Source: Acidimicrobiales bacterium (GTDB lineage: Bacteria; Actinomycetota; Acidimicrobiia; Acidimicrobiales; UBA8190). Taken from it: a stretch of DNA of 37,192 bases. Position numbers and translations under genes: made by a program. The notes under the pieces are model-generated. The model was not told the origin of the DNA and made no database searches. It was given only the letters and a program-made list of their open reading frames with translations. Positions 1 to 7,707 of this stretch are shown here, one piece after another. The stretch is from assembly GCA_030040015.1 (NCBI GenBank), contig JASHUM010000143.1, positions 1 through 37,192 of the forward strand, given 5' to 3'. The number at the start of each line of letters is the position of its first letter. The first letter of the stretch is position 1.

Positions 1-686
1 GGGCACTGGAACGTCACCTGGACGCTCGGACTCGTCACCAGGTTCCCGTACTGGTCCTCGACGGACACCTCGAGGGGAGCGCCGAAGGCCTCCCCGACCG
101 TGGCCGTCTGGCCGCTGCCGCTGACGACCGCCAGCTTGGTCGCCGAGCCGGCGACGACGGCGTAGGTGTCACTGTTCACCGCAGTGGTGTCGGCGGAGGT
201 CGACTCGGCGATGGTGTAGCTGGAACTGGCCGCGGTCGGGTTGCCCACCGACGTGATGGCGACCGACACCTGCACATCGGCAAGAAGCTCGCTGCTCGAA
301 AGCGCGATCAGCACCTGGTTGTCCGTGGTGCTGCCGCTCGCCGCCGAGGGCGTCACCGAGCCCACGGTTGCGCTTCCGAGGGTCTGCGTGACGGTGTAGT
401 CGGCCGCTGTGCTCGGGAACACCGTGCCACTGGGTGCGACGAACGTGATGGAGCACGTCGTGCACGGGGTGAGGATGGTGCCCAGGCTGGTCGCCGGAGT
501 GAAGTCGACCGTGTACGTCGACGTGTCGCCCACCACGTCGTTGGAGAGCGTGACGGTCCCTCCCGTGACAGAAGTGGCGCTCGCCGTACCCTCGCCTACG
601 GTCAGTGTCACCGCCGTCGTCCCGATGAGCGCTCCCACTCCGAGAAGGAGACGAAGGCCCCTGCTCCCTGGCGTCAGCCGTCCCAT
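1..686 (-). CDS. Secreted Ig-like repeat protein, 3' end outside window
   Basis: The frame is open from an ATG at 686 to the window edge, giving 228 codons with no stop. The N-terminus is a signal peptide: basic start MGRLTPGSRGLRLL, a hydrophobic stretch and small residues near 35. The rest is Thr/Ser/Val-rich and has almost no Lys. Near residues 180-225 the pattern KLAVVSGSGQTATVGEAF, then PLEVSVEDQYGN, is typical of bacterial Ig-like (invasin/adhesin-type) domains. A CTTC pair lies near residues 75-78. A GGGAGGGG ribosome site lies just upstream. It is the last member visible of a minus-strand run, 34 bases after the MFS gene. It is probably a cell-surface or secreted protein built of repeated beta-sandwich domains. 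The specific ligand is unknown, and full length cannot be judged. Confidence 0.75.
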   Translation of the reverse strand, partial: MGRLTPGSRGLRLLLGVGALIGTTAVTLTVGEGTASATSVTGGTVTLSNDVVGDTSTYTVDFTPATSLGTILTPCTTCSITFVAPSGTVFPSTAADYTVTQTLGSATVGSVTPSAASGSTTDNQVLIALSSSELLADVQVSVAITSVGNPTAASSSYTIAESTSADTTAVNSDTYAVVAGSATKLAVVSGSGQTATVGEAFGAPLEVSVEDQYGNLVTSPSVQVTFQC

Positions 687-720
687 GCCCTCACCCCTCC
701 CTGCTCAAAGCGCCCGCAGC

Positions 721-1932
721 CTACTTGAGGGCCATCCTCGTGAAGCGGGGTAGCGCGGTGGTCGTCCACAGCACGAGCGTGCCCAGGGCGAAGACGCCCC
801 CGACCAAGCACACGCCGTCCCACCCGAGACGGTCATAGGCGAAGGCAGACCCGGCCGAGCCGATCCCTCCGCCCACGAAGTAGAGAACCATGTAGGCCGA
901 GGTGAGCCGGCTTCGTGCCTCGGGACGACGCTTGTAGATCTCTCCCTGGTTCGTGATGTGCAGGCCCTGGGCGCCGATGTCGAGCACCACCACGCCGACG
1001 ATGAGAGCCGCCAGGACCGACCCGCCCCACCACAGGAGCGCCCACGAACCGACGAGCAGCACCGAGGTGACCAGCGTGCTGTGGTGCGCCAACCCGCGGT
1101 CCGACAACCTCCCGGCGATGCTGGCGGCCAGGGCCCCACCCGCACCCACCAAACCGAAGAGGCCGATCACGGGGATGGCGTAGTGGTAGTGGCGCGACAA
1201 CAAGAACGCCATGGAGGTCCAAAAGGCACTGAACGTCCCGAACGACAGCAACCCGTACTGCGCCCGGCGCCGGAGCACCGGTTCCTCACGCAGCAGCCGC
1301 AGCACCGAGGCGAGCAGCGCCGGGTAGGTGAACGTGTGGCGTTCGCGGTAGACGGGCAGCCGCAACCGAAGGGCGACGGCCTGGACCACCATGGCACCGG
1401 CGGCGACCAGGTACACGGTTCGATAACTCCCGCCGGCACCGGCCAACGCCCCTGACACGGTGCGGGCCAGGAGGATGCCGATGAGCAGACCGCTCATGAC
1501 CATGCCGACCACTCGTCCTCGTTCTTCCTCGGGCGCCAGTGACGCCGAGAACGGCACCAGCACCTGGGCCAGCACCGAGAACGCACCCACGAAGGCGGCA
1601 GCCCCGAGGAGCACTCCACCCGAGGGTGACCACGCCATGCCCAGAAGCGCCACGGCGGTGAAGAGGGACAGCACGACGGCCAGACGGCGTCGCTCCACCA
1701 AGTCGCCGAGAGGCAGAATGAAGAGCAGACCCAGGGCGTAGCCGATCTGCGCCAGCGTGACGATCAAACCGGCCTCGCCCGAGGACATGTGCAGGCTCCG
1801 GCCGATCTCGGGCAGCAGGGGCTGGGCGTAGTAGTTGTTGGCCACGGCCAGACCGGTGGAGACGGCCATGACGCCGACCAGTGAGCGGCGCAGCCGCCCA
1901 TTGGTGTCGAGGTGGTCCGCTGTCGCCGTCAC
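721..1932 (-). CDS. MFS transporter, DHA1-like (12 TM)
   Basis: The protein has 403 residues with about twelve hydrophobic segments, the usual MFS size. The loop after TM2 carries LPLGDLVERRRLAVV, a recognisable motif A (G-x-L-x-D-R-x-G-R type). TM1 contains ANNYYAQPLLPEI, common in the YybF/AraJ-like branch of proton-coupled exporters. The GTG start at 1932 is chosen because it overlaps the methyltransferase stop in a GTGA. A longer open frame reaching to 2397 only reads out-of-frame methyltransferase sequence. The gene is translationally coupled to the methyltransferase. The substrate cannot be told from the sequence. Efflux of a small organic compound is the usual role of this branch. Confidence 0.88.
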   Translation of the reverse strand: MTATADHLDTNGRLRRSLVGVMAVSTGLAVANNYYAQPLLPEIGRSLHMSSGEAGLIVTLAQIGYALGLLFILPLGDLVERRRLAVVLSLFTAVALLGMAWSPSGGVLLGAAAFVGAFSVLAQVLVPFSASLAPEEERGRVVGMVMSGLLIGILLARTVSGALAGAGGSYRTVYLVAAGAMVVQAVALRLRLPVYRERHTFTYPALLASVLRLLREEPVLRRRAQYGLLSFGTFSAFWTSMAFLLSRHYHYAIPVIGLFGLVGAGGALAASIAGRLSDRGLAHHSTLVTSVLLVGSWALLWWGGSVLAALIVGVVVLDIGAQGLHITNQGEIYKRRPEARSRLTSAYMVLYFVGGGIGSAGSAFAYDRLGWDGVCLVGGVFALGTLVLWTTTALPRFTRMALK

Positions 1933-2558
1933 CGGGCCAACAGGTACCCGCGGGTGGTCTCCACCTCTCCCGGATAGGCGACACGCAGCAACCGGGCGGA
2001 AACCGTGAAGCCGGCGCTCCGGGTGGCCGCCACCACCTCGTCCATCTCGAAGAAACGGAAGTCGATGTCCACCTCCTTGCCCCACCACTCGCTCAAGTGG
2101 CGCACCTCGGAGCCCACGTGGAACGACACCAAGAGGGGCGCACGCGGGCTGAGCACCCGGTGCATCTCGGTGAAGGCGGCGCCGAGCTCCCCCGGTGCGA
2201 GATGGATGATCGAGTAGAAGGCCACCGCGGCGCCGAACTCGCCGTCGCCGGCGGGCAACCGGAGAAGGTCGCCCCGGCGGAACTCGACCTCGGGGAAGAG
2301 CTTCCGGCCGATGGCCACCATTCCTGCCGAGAGGTCGATGCCGACGGCGCGAGCCCCTCGCCTGGCCAGAAAGGCGCCGACGTGGCCGGGCCCGCATCCC
2401 AGGTCGGCGACGGGCAGGTCGCCGGCCGCCTCATCGAGGAGGGCGGTCAACAGGGCGCGGTCGAGTGGCTTGTGGTCGAGCTCGTGGGCGAAGTGTGCGG
2501 CGTAGTCGGCGGCCACGGTGTCATAGCCACGTCCTGTCTCGTCGTGGTGGCCGTCCAT
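1929..2558 (-). CDS. Class I SAM-dependent methyltransferase
   Basis: The protein has 209 residues. Motif I is VADLGCGPGHVGAFLARRG followed by AVGIDLSAGM, the SAM-binding loop and acidic beta2 end of the Methyltransf_11/25 families. FYSIIHLAPGEL and MHRVLSPRAPLLVSFH match the later motifs of ubiquinone/menaquinone-type methyltransferases. The ATG at 2558 is five bases after the hydrolase stop and gives the expected N-terminus GRGYDTVAADYAAHF. Its 3' end overlaps the MFS start by four bases. It probably methylates a small molecule, but the substrate is unknown. An upstream in-frame start at 2669 would run into the hydrolase gene and is rejected. Confidence 0.88.
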   Translation of the reverse strand: MDGHHDETGRGYDTVAADYAAHFAHELDHKPLDRALLTALLDEAAGDLPVADLGCGPGHVGAFLARRGARAVGIDLSAGMVAIGRKLFPEVEFRRGDLLRLPAGDGEFGAAVAFYSIIHLAPGELGAAFTEMHRVLSPRAPLLVSFHVGSEVRHLSEWWGKEVDIDFRFFEMDEVVAATRSAGFTVSARLLRVAYPGEVETTRGYLLAR

Positions 2559-2563
2559 GGCAC

Positions 2564-3289
2564 TCAGACCGTGAAGCAGTGCAGGTCCAGGTGCCGGAGG
2601 TGCTCGACGAAGAGCTTGGGGTCCTGGAACATCCAGTCGTGGTCGACGCGCCGGCCGTCCTCGGACCACGCCACGGTGAAGGTGGCGCGCAGGCGCTCGG
2701 CGAACCTGCGGCCGTCGCCCCGGGGAAGGATCGAGTCACGATTTGCCCACAGCACGTGAGCCGGGATGGCCAGCCTGGCGATGGCGTCCATGTCCCCGTC
2801 TCGTTGGCTCGTGAATCCCCACCAGGCTGCCTGTACCAGCTGGCGTGGGTGGGACAGCCACTGCAGGGCGAACGCCGACGCCGCCTGGGTGGTGGCCAGG
2901 CGCAGGAGCCGGAAAGGATGGCGTACCGCCTCGTCGGCCAGGCCCCACTCGGCCGACACGGCCAGGGTGTCGGAGAACACGAGCTCTTCGACCCGCTCGG
3001 GGTGGGCGGCCGCGTAGCCGAGCTGGATGCCACCGCCGAACGAGTGACCGATCATGCTGGCGCGCTGGATCCCCATGTCGTCGAGGGTGGCGCCGAGGAG
3101 CTCCACCATCCTCTCGTACCTCCACGGAGTGCGCACGGCGAAGAGGTCGGGCACCACCACCCGGCACCCCCGGGCCAGGAGCTCCGCGGTGGCGGCGTAG
3201 GTCTGGGGCCGCATGGCGTATCCGTGCAGGAGCACGACGGCCGGCCCGGCCCCGATGTCGATGGGGACTTGGAGACGACCCGGGTCCAC
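2564..3289 (-). CDS. Alpha/beta-fold hydrolase
   Basis: The protein has 241 residues. The oxyanion-hole segment VVLLHGYAMRPQTY, the nucleophile elbow GHSFGGG (Ser) and a C-terminal RVDHDWMF that would supply the catalytic His make this a complete alpha/beta hydrolase. The acid is probably the Asp in WANRDSILP. The GTG at 3289 gives a normal N-terminus and lies 26 bases after the upstream stop. Other in-frame starts run into the cupredoxin gene. An extended cap (AWWGFTSQRDGDMD) suggests a haloperoxidase/epoxide-hydrolase-like member. It sits in the operon between the cupredoxin lipoprotein and the methyltransferase. The substrate is unknown. Confidence 0.82.
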   Translation of the reverse strand: MDPGRLQVPIDIGAGPAVVLLHGYAMRPQTYAATAELLARGCRVVVPDLFAVRTPWRYERMVELLGATLDDMGIQRASMIGHSFGGGIQLGYAAAHPERVEELVFSDTLAVSAEWGLADEAVRHPFRLLRLATTQAASAFALQWLSHPRQLVQAAWWGFTSQRDGDMDAIARLAIPAHVLWANRDSILPRGDGRRFAERLRATFTVAWSEDGRRVDHDWMFQDPKLFVEHLRHLDLHCFTV

Positions 3290-3315
3290 CGCCGAGCGAC
3301 GGCTCGCCGCGCCGT

Positions 3316-3726
3316 TCAGGGAAGGACGTCGATCACGCCCGTGGCGATGCTCGACAGGGTGTCGCGATAGGAATAGGTGCCCGGTGTGGTGAACGTGTGG
3401 AGGTACGTCCCGCTCTCCATGCTCGGGCTGGCGAACGAGGCGAAGGTGACGTTGCCCGGGATGGGTGACTCCAGGAACTTCCATTCCACCGTCTGACCGG
3501 CTCGGATGGTGACGTGGGCGGGGGCGATGCTGTCGAACTGCAGGTCGACGACGACAGCCGGGCTCACGCCCGAGGCCGAGGGGGCTGAGTCGCTGCTCAC
3601 CGGAAGGTTGCTCCCGCCGCTGCAGGCCGCCGTCACCAGGCCCGTCAGGGCGACGACCACTGCGGCAGGGAGCGCTCGGAGCGACATGGCCGTACATCTT
3701 CGTGCCTGGCGCTTACGGCTGTCCAT
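3316..3726 (-). CDS. Cupredoxin-fold lipoprotein lacking obvious copper ligands
   Basis: The protein has 136 residues from the ATG at 3726. A second candidate is the ATG at 3687, giving 123 residues starting MSLRALP. The N-terminal segment ends in a lipobox (LTGLVTAAC followed by SGG), so it should be a membrane-anchored lipoprotein. The mature part has a plastocyanin/azurin-like pattern: APAHVTIRAGQTVEWKF, then GNVTFASF, then FTTPGTYSYRDTLSS and TGVIDVLP. In copper-binding relatives these positions hold H-x-V/H-N-V, C, H and M. Here the first His is replaced (PGNVTF), and the YSYRDTLSSIATG segment has no Cys, His or Met. Copper binding is therefore doubtful. The start overlaps the MBL stop by 14 bases, so translation is coupled. 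Confidence 0.78.
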   Translation of the reverse strand: MDSRKRQARRCTAMSLRALPAAVVVALTGLVTAACSGGSNLPVSSDSAPSASGVSPAVVVDLQFDSIAPAHVTIRAGQTVEWKFLESPIPGNVTFASFASPSMESGTYLHTFTTPGTYSYRDTLSSIATGVIDVLP

Positions 3727-4654
3727 GTGAGGCGCTTTCCCCCACCGGGCCGCGGGTCTCCAACCAGCGCCGGAATCCGGCCGCATTGGAGTGCACGCCG
3801 TTCAGCGTCTCCAGCTTCTCCCGATGCGCCTCCTCCACGCCTGAGAGATCCTCGGCGAAGGCCACCTCCAGGGCGCAGGCGATGTCCTCGCCGGCTCGAA
3901 ATGCCTGCTCGGCCACGGAGGCCCACCGCACCAAGGTCTCCTCCGCCTCGGCCAGTGTGCCCAGTGGGTCGGGGACCAGGCCGTAGTGGGCCAGCGCCAC
4001 ACCAGCGGGCCGGCGCTCCACGAATCGGTGCAGGGAGTGCCGGGCCTGGTCGAGGTCGAAGTCGGGCGGGGGTGTGGAAGGGCGGAGCACCCCGGCGTCG
4101 GGCAGGCGCACCCCGACGGCATCGCCGGCGAAGAGCACCCCGCTCACCGAGTCGTGCAGGGCCAGGTGGTGCTTGGCGTGCCCGGGCGAGTCGACGGTGG
4201 TGAGCACCCGGTCCGGACCCACCCGCAGCTCTTCACCGTCGGCCAGCACGTGGATGCGCTCGGCCGGAGTGGGAGCGAGCCGCCCGTAGAGCGAATCGAG
4301 GAGCGCGCCGTACACCTGGGCGGCCGAGTCGACCAGGCGGGTGGGGTCGGCCAGGTGCCGGGCCCCCTTCTCGTGGACGTAGACCGTGGCGGCCGGGAAG
4401 GCGCGGGCCACGTCACCCACCCCGCCGGCGTGGTCCAGATGGATGTGGGTGACCGCCACCCCGGCCAGCTCCCCGGCGTCGACACCCAGGGAGGCCATGG
4501 CGTCGAGGAGGGCCGGTACCGAGCTCTGGCTCCCCGTCTCGATGAGGACGGGGGCGGCACCCGTGATCAGGTAGCCGGCGGTGACGCGCTCCCAGCCGCC
4601 GAGGAGGGTGTCGATCTGGATCACCCCGGGGGCGATCTCCTGGGTGGAGATCAC
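3713..4654 (-). CDS. MBL-fold metallo-hydrolase (glyoxalase II-like)
   Basis: The protein has 313 residues with a GTG start at 4654, seven bases after the stop of the dehydrogenase gene. The metal-binding signature is VTHIHLDHAGG at residues 68-78 (H70, H72, D74, H75). Later ligands are in SPGHAKHHLALHD, LFAGDAVG and ALAHYG. The layout matches single-domain MBL hydrolases with a C-terminal helical extension (residues about 230-313), related to glyoxalase II and ComEC-type proteins. It probably has two zinc ions and is cytoplasmic, since no signal peptide is seen. The reaction is unknown. A thioester or lactone hydrolase would suit the dehydrogenase next to it (for example gluconolactone), but that is inference. 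Confidence 0.85.
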   Translation of the reverse strand: MISTQEIAPGVIQIDTLLGGWERVTAGYLITGAAPVLIETGSQSSVPALLDAMASLGVDAGELAGVAVTHIHLDHAGGVGDVARAFPAATVYVHEKGARHLADPTRLVDSAAQVYGALLDSLYGRLAPTPAERIHVLADGEELRVGPDRVLTTVDSPGHAKHHLALHDSVSGVLFAGDAVGVRLPDAGVLRPSTPPPDFDLDQARHSLHRFVERRPAGVALAHYGLVPDPLGTLAEAEETLVRWASVAEQAFRAGEDIACALEVAFAEDLSGVEEAHREKLETLNGVHSNAAGFRRWLETRGPVGESASHGQP

Positions 4655-4661
4655 CGGCCGT

Positions 4662-5708
4662 TCACTGGGCCAGCTCGATGACGACCTTCACGTCGTCGGG
4701 CTGGCGGTCGAGGGCGTCGCTCCACTTCTCGAGGGGGACGCGCCTGCTCACCAGCTTCTCGAGCCACGACGGGTCCGCCTTGGCCAGCGCGTCGGCGCCG
4801 GCCTGGTAGTGGCGGCGGTTGGCGTTGACCGAGCCCACCACCGCTTCGTTCTCGAGCACCATCGACCGGTTGAGCAGCCCGGCGTCGACGTCGAGGCAGC
4901 GCCCGCCCGAGGACACCCCGGTCAGGCACACCACTGCCCCCGGGGCCACGTGCTCCATGGCGTCGAAGACGAGGGACCCCACGCCGGTGCACTCGATGAC
5001 GACGTCGGGGGTGTTGCCCGTGTCCTGGACCGAGCCGGTGTGGTAGGTGGCACCCAGCGCCGCCACCAGTCGGGGCTTGGCCCCCGTGGTCACCTGGTCG
5101 AGCACGTGGACGTCGAGGCCGCGCTGCACCCCCATCAGCGCGGCCAGCAGCCCGATGGGACCGGCCCCGGTGACCAGCGCCCGGGCCGGTTGCCAGTGGG
5201 CCCTGTTCCCGATGCGCTCCACCTGCTCCCACGCCTTGGCCACGACGCTGGCCGGTTCGAGCAGCACGCCCAGGGTGCCCAGCGCCGGGTCGACCTTCAC
5301 GGCGAAGTCGGGCTCGATCCGGTAGCGCTCGGAGCAGTACCCATCGCGCTCTTTGATTCCCCGTTCGGTGTACTGGCCGTTGCGACAGAAATCCCACTCC
5401 CCCACGGCGCAGTTGCCACAGGGCACCGGGTCGGGACGGCGCACGATGCCGACGACCAGGTCGCCCTTGGCGACGTCGGCACCGGCCGGGGCGTCGAGCA
5501 CCCGGCCCAGCGACTCGTGCCCGAGCACCAGGCGGTCCCGGCCGGGCGGCGCCCACCCATAAGCACCCGAGACGATCTCGATGTCGGTGCCGCACACGCC
5601 GATCGCCAACGTCTCGACCACCACCGGCCCGTCGCTCTCGGGGGGTTCGCCGACGTCGTCGAGCCGGGCCGAGCCGGCGGTGAGCGGCTGGACCGTCAGC
5701 GCCTTCAC
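4662..5708 (-). CDS. Zinc-dependent dehydrogenase, glucose 1-dehydrogenase-like
   Basis: The protein has 348 residues of the medium-chain dehydrogenase/reductase fold. Catalytic zinc ligands are visible at C39 (IGVCGTDIEI) and H64-E65 (LGHESLG). The lobe CGNCAVGEWDFCRNG supplies three Cys (97, 100, 108), one fewer than a full structural zinc site. The nucleotide-binding loop is VTGAGPIGLLAAL. CGTDIEIVSGAYG, YTERGIKERDGYCSERY and the distinct C-terminal part resemble archaeal and actinobacterial glucose 1-dehydrogenases (NADP+), which oxidise glucose to gluconolactone. The GTG at 5708 overlaps the GH15 stop in GTGA. Following a glucose-releasing GH15 enzyme supports this substrate. Another polyol or sugar remains possible. 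Confidence 0.85.
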   Translation of the reverse strand: MKALTVQPLTAGSARLDDVGEPPESDGPVVVETLAIGVCGTDIEIVSGAYGWAPPGRDRLVLGHESLGRVLDAPAGADVAKGDLVVGIVRRPDPVPCGNCAVGEWDFCRNGQYTERGIKERDGYCSERYRIEPDFAVKVDPALGTLGVLLEPASVVAKAWEQVERIGNRAHWQPARALVTGAGPIGLLAALMGVQRGLDVHVLDQVTTGAKPRLVAALGATYHTGSVQDTGNTPDVVIECTGVGSLVFDAMEHVAPGAVVCLTGVSSGGRCLDVDAGLLNRSMVLENEAVVGSVNANRRHYQAGADALAKADPSWLEKLVSRRVPLEKWSDALDRQPDDVKVVIELAQ

Positions 5709-7660
5709 TTGGTCGCTTCCCGCTTCTTCTTCGTCTGCGCTGCTCCCCCACCTTGTCCGTCGGAGGACGGGCTGATCCGGGCGAAATGGCGGACGAGGGG
5801 ATGTCCGCTCCGCCCACGCCGGCCGCGCAACTTGCCGAGGCGGAGCAGACGAATGGCTTCGGTCATCTCCGGTGTGCCGGTCGAGACCTGGCCGCTCAGG
5901 TTGTAGGCGGAGTTCACGAGCGACACGTGCGAGAAGGCCTGGGGGAAGTTCCCCACCTGGCGGCCCAGCGTGGCGTCGTACTCCTCGGCGAGCAGGCCGA
6001 GCTCGTTGCGAAGCGAGAGCAGACGCTCGAAGAGCTCCGTCGCCTCGTCCTTGCGCCCCATGGCGTGGAGACAGTCCGCCATCCAGAACGAGCACGCCAA
6101 AAAGGCGCCCTCGTGCCCTTCGAGCCCGTCGACGTCGTGGGCATCGGTGGCCTTGTAGCGAAGCACGAACCCGTCCTCGGTGAGCTCGTTGCGGATGGCG
6201 TCGATGGTGCTCACCACCCGCGGGTCCCCGGCGGGGAGGAAGCCCACGATGGGGATCATGAGCAGGCTGGCGTCGAGGGCGTCCGAGCCGTAGTACTGGG
6301 TGAAGGCGCCGCGCCGCTCGTTGTACCCCTTCTCCAGGATCTCGGCGTGGATCTTGTCGCGCGTCTTCTGCCAATCGGCCACCGGGCCTTTGAGCTCCGA
6401 GATGTCGCACATGCGCACGGCACGATCCAGCGCCACCCAGGCCATCACCTTGGAGTGGGTGAAGTGCCGGCGCGGACCTCGCACCTCCCAGATGCCGTCG
6501 TCAGGATCGCTGTAGTGCTTGCACACGAACTCGGCCAGGACCTGCTGCAGCCCCCAAGCGGTGTCGGTCACCGGGTCGCCGATGGCGCACGACCGGTACA
6601 GGGCATCCATGATCTCCCCGTACACGTCGAGCTGGAACTGTCCGGACGCGGCATTCCCGATCCGGACGGGACGCGAGCCCTCGTAGCCGGAAAGCCAATC
6701 GACCTCCCACTCCTCGAGGCGCCGCTCTCCCCCGGCCCCGTACATGATCTGCAACTCGGACGGGTCGCCGGCCACGGCGCGCAACAGCCAGTCGCGCCAG
6801 TCCATGGCCTCTTCGTGGTACCCGCCCTGCATGAGCGCCTGCAAGGTGAGCGAGGCGTCACGGAGCCAGCAGTAGCGGTAATCCCAATTGCGCACGCCGC
6901 CCACCGTCTCGGGAAGGGAGGTGGTGGGGGCGGCCACGATGCCACCGGTGGGGTGGTACGTGAGGGCCTTCAGCGTGATGAGCGAGCGCATCACGGCGTC
7001 ACGCCACGGGCCCTCGAAGTTGCACGAGGCCGACCACTCCTCCCACCACTGAGTGGTATCGGCGACGGCGAAGGCGGCGTCGATGGGGCGAGGCGGGTCC
7101 TCGTGCGAACGGAACCAGGAGAGCACGAAGGGGACGGACTCGTGCTCGGACACGGTGAACTCGGCCACCGACGTCATGTCCTGGCCTTCGATGCGCACTG
7201 GCGTCCACAGGGCCAGGCCGTCGGGCCCGGCCACGGCCAGGAGCTGTCCGTTGATGAAGCGGACCCAGGGGACGACCTTGCCGTAGTCGAAGCGCATGAC
7301 GAGGTCCATGCGCATGTCGACCGTGCCCCGCAACCCTTGGACGATGCGCACGACCTGGGGATGGGTCTCCCGGATGGGCATGCAGTCGACGAGGCGCACC
7401 GTGCCGGTGTCGGTCTCGAATTCCGTTTCGAGCACAAGGGTGTCAGGCCGGTACCGGCGGGTGATGCGGACGTCGCCGGCGGTCGGGCTGATCTTCCACA
7501 GCCCGTTGGACTCGTTCCCGAGCAGGCTGGCGAAGCAGGCCTCGGAATCGAAGCGGGGCAGGCACAGCCAGTCGATGCATCCGTTGGCACCCACCAGCGC
7601 CGCGGTCTGCGTGTCGCCGATGATCCCGTACGACTCGATGGAGAGGCCCACGGGACCCAT
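5705..7660 (-). CDS. GH15 glycoside hydrolase (trehalase/glucoamylase family)
   Basis: The protein has 651 residues. The N-terminal beta-sandwich domain starts YGIIGDTQTAALVGANG then CIDWLCLPRFDS. The (alpha/alpha)6 barrel carries the family signature VRNWDYRYCWLRDASLT, then LQIMYGAGGERRLEE and QFQLDVYGEIMDAL. EGHEGAFLACSFWMAD and QVGNFPQAFSHVSLVN mark the end of the catalytic domain. Soluble actinobacterial GH15 proteins of this size include the mycobacterial trehalase, so trehalose or a short alpha-glucan is the probable substrate. There is no signal peptide. A basic tail (RGRRGRSG to TKKKREATK) closes the protein. The ATG at 7660 is chosen because the ORF upstream is not conserved-looking and a GGGG ribosome site precedes it. 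It is coupled to the dehydrogenase. Confidence 0.9.
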   Translation of the reverse strand: MGPVGLSIESYGIIGDTQTAALVGANGCIDWLCLPRFDSEACFASLLGNESNGLWKISPTAGDVRITRRYRPDTLVLETEFETDTGTVRLVDCMPIRETHPQVVRIVQGLRGTVDMRMDLVMRFDYGKVVPWVRFINGQLLAVAGPDGLALWTPVRIEGQDMTSVAEFTVSEHESVPFVLSWFRSHEDPPRPIDAAFAVADTTQWWEEWSASCNFEGPWRDAVMRSLITLKALTYHPTGGIVAAPTTSLPETVGGVRNWDYRYCWLRDASLTLQALMQGGYHEEAMDWRDWLLRAVAGDPSELQIMYGAGGERRLEEWEVDWLSGYEGSRPVRIGNAASGQFQLDVYGEIMDALYRSCAIGDPVTDTAWGLQQVLAEFVCKHYSDPDDGIWEVRGPRRHFTHSKVMAWVALDRAVRMCDISELKGPVADWQKTRDKIHAEILEKGYNERRGAFTQYYGSDALDASLLMIPIVGFLPAGDPRVVSTIDAIRNELTEDGFVLRYKATDAHDVDGLEGHEGAFLACSFWMADCLHAMGRKDEATELFERLLSLRNELGLLAEEYDATLGRQVGNFPQAFSHVSLVNSAYNLSGQVSTGTPEMTEAIRLLRLGKLRGRRGRSGHPLVRHFARISPSSDGQGGGAAQTKKKREATK

Positions 7661-7707
7661 TCTTACCCCGGCTTCCCCGGGCATCCTCGCCGCCGCGTGC
7701 CGAGGAA

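Noticed and set aside
721-2397. A 558-codon frame suggesting a methyltransferase-MFS fusion
   Set aside because: The first 155 codons are out-of-frame methyltransferase. The GTGA overlap at 1929-1932 gives two normal proteins.
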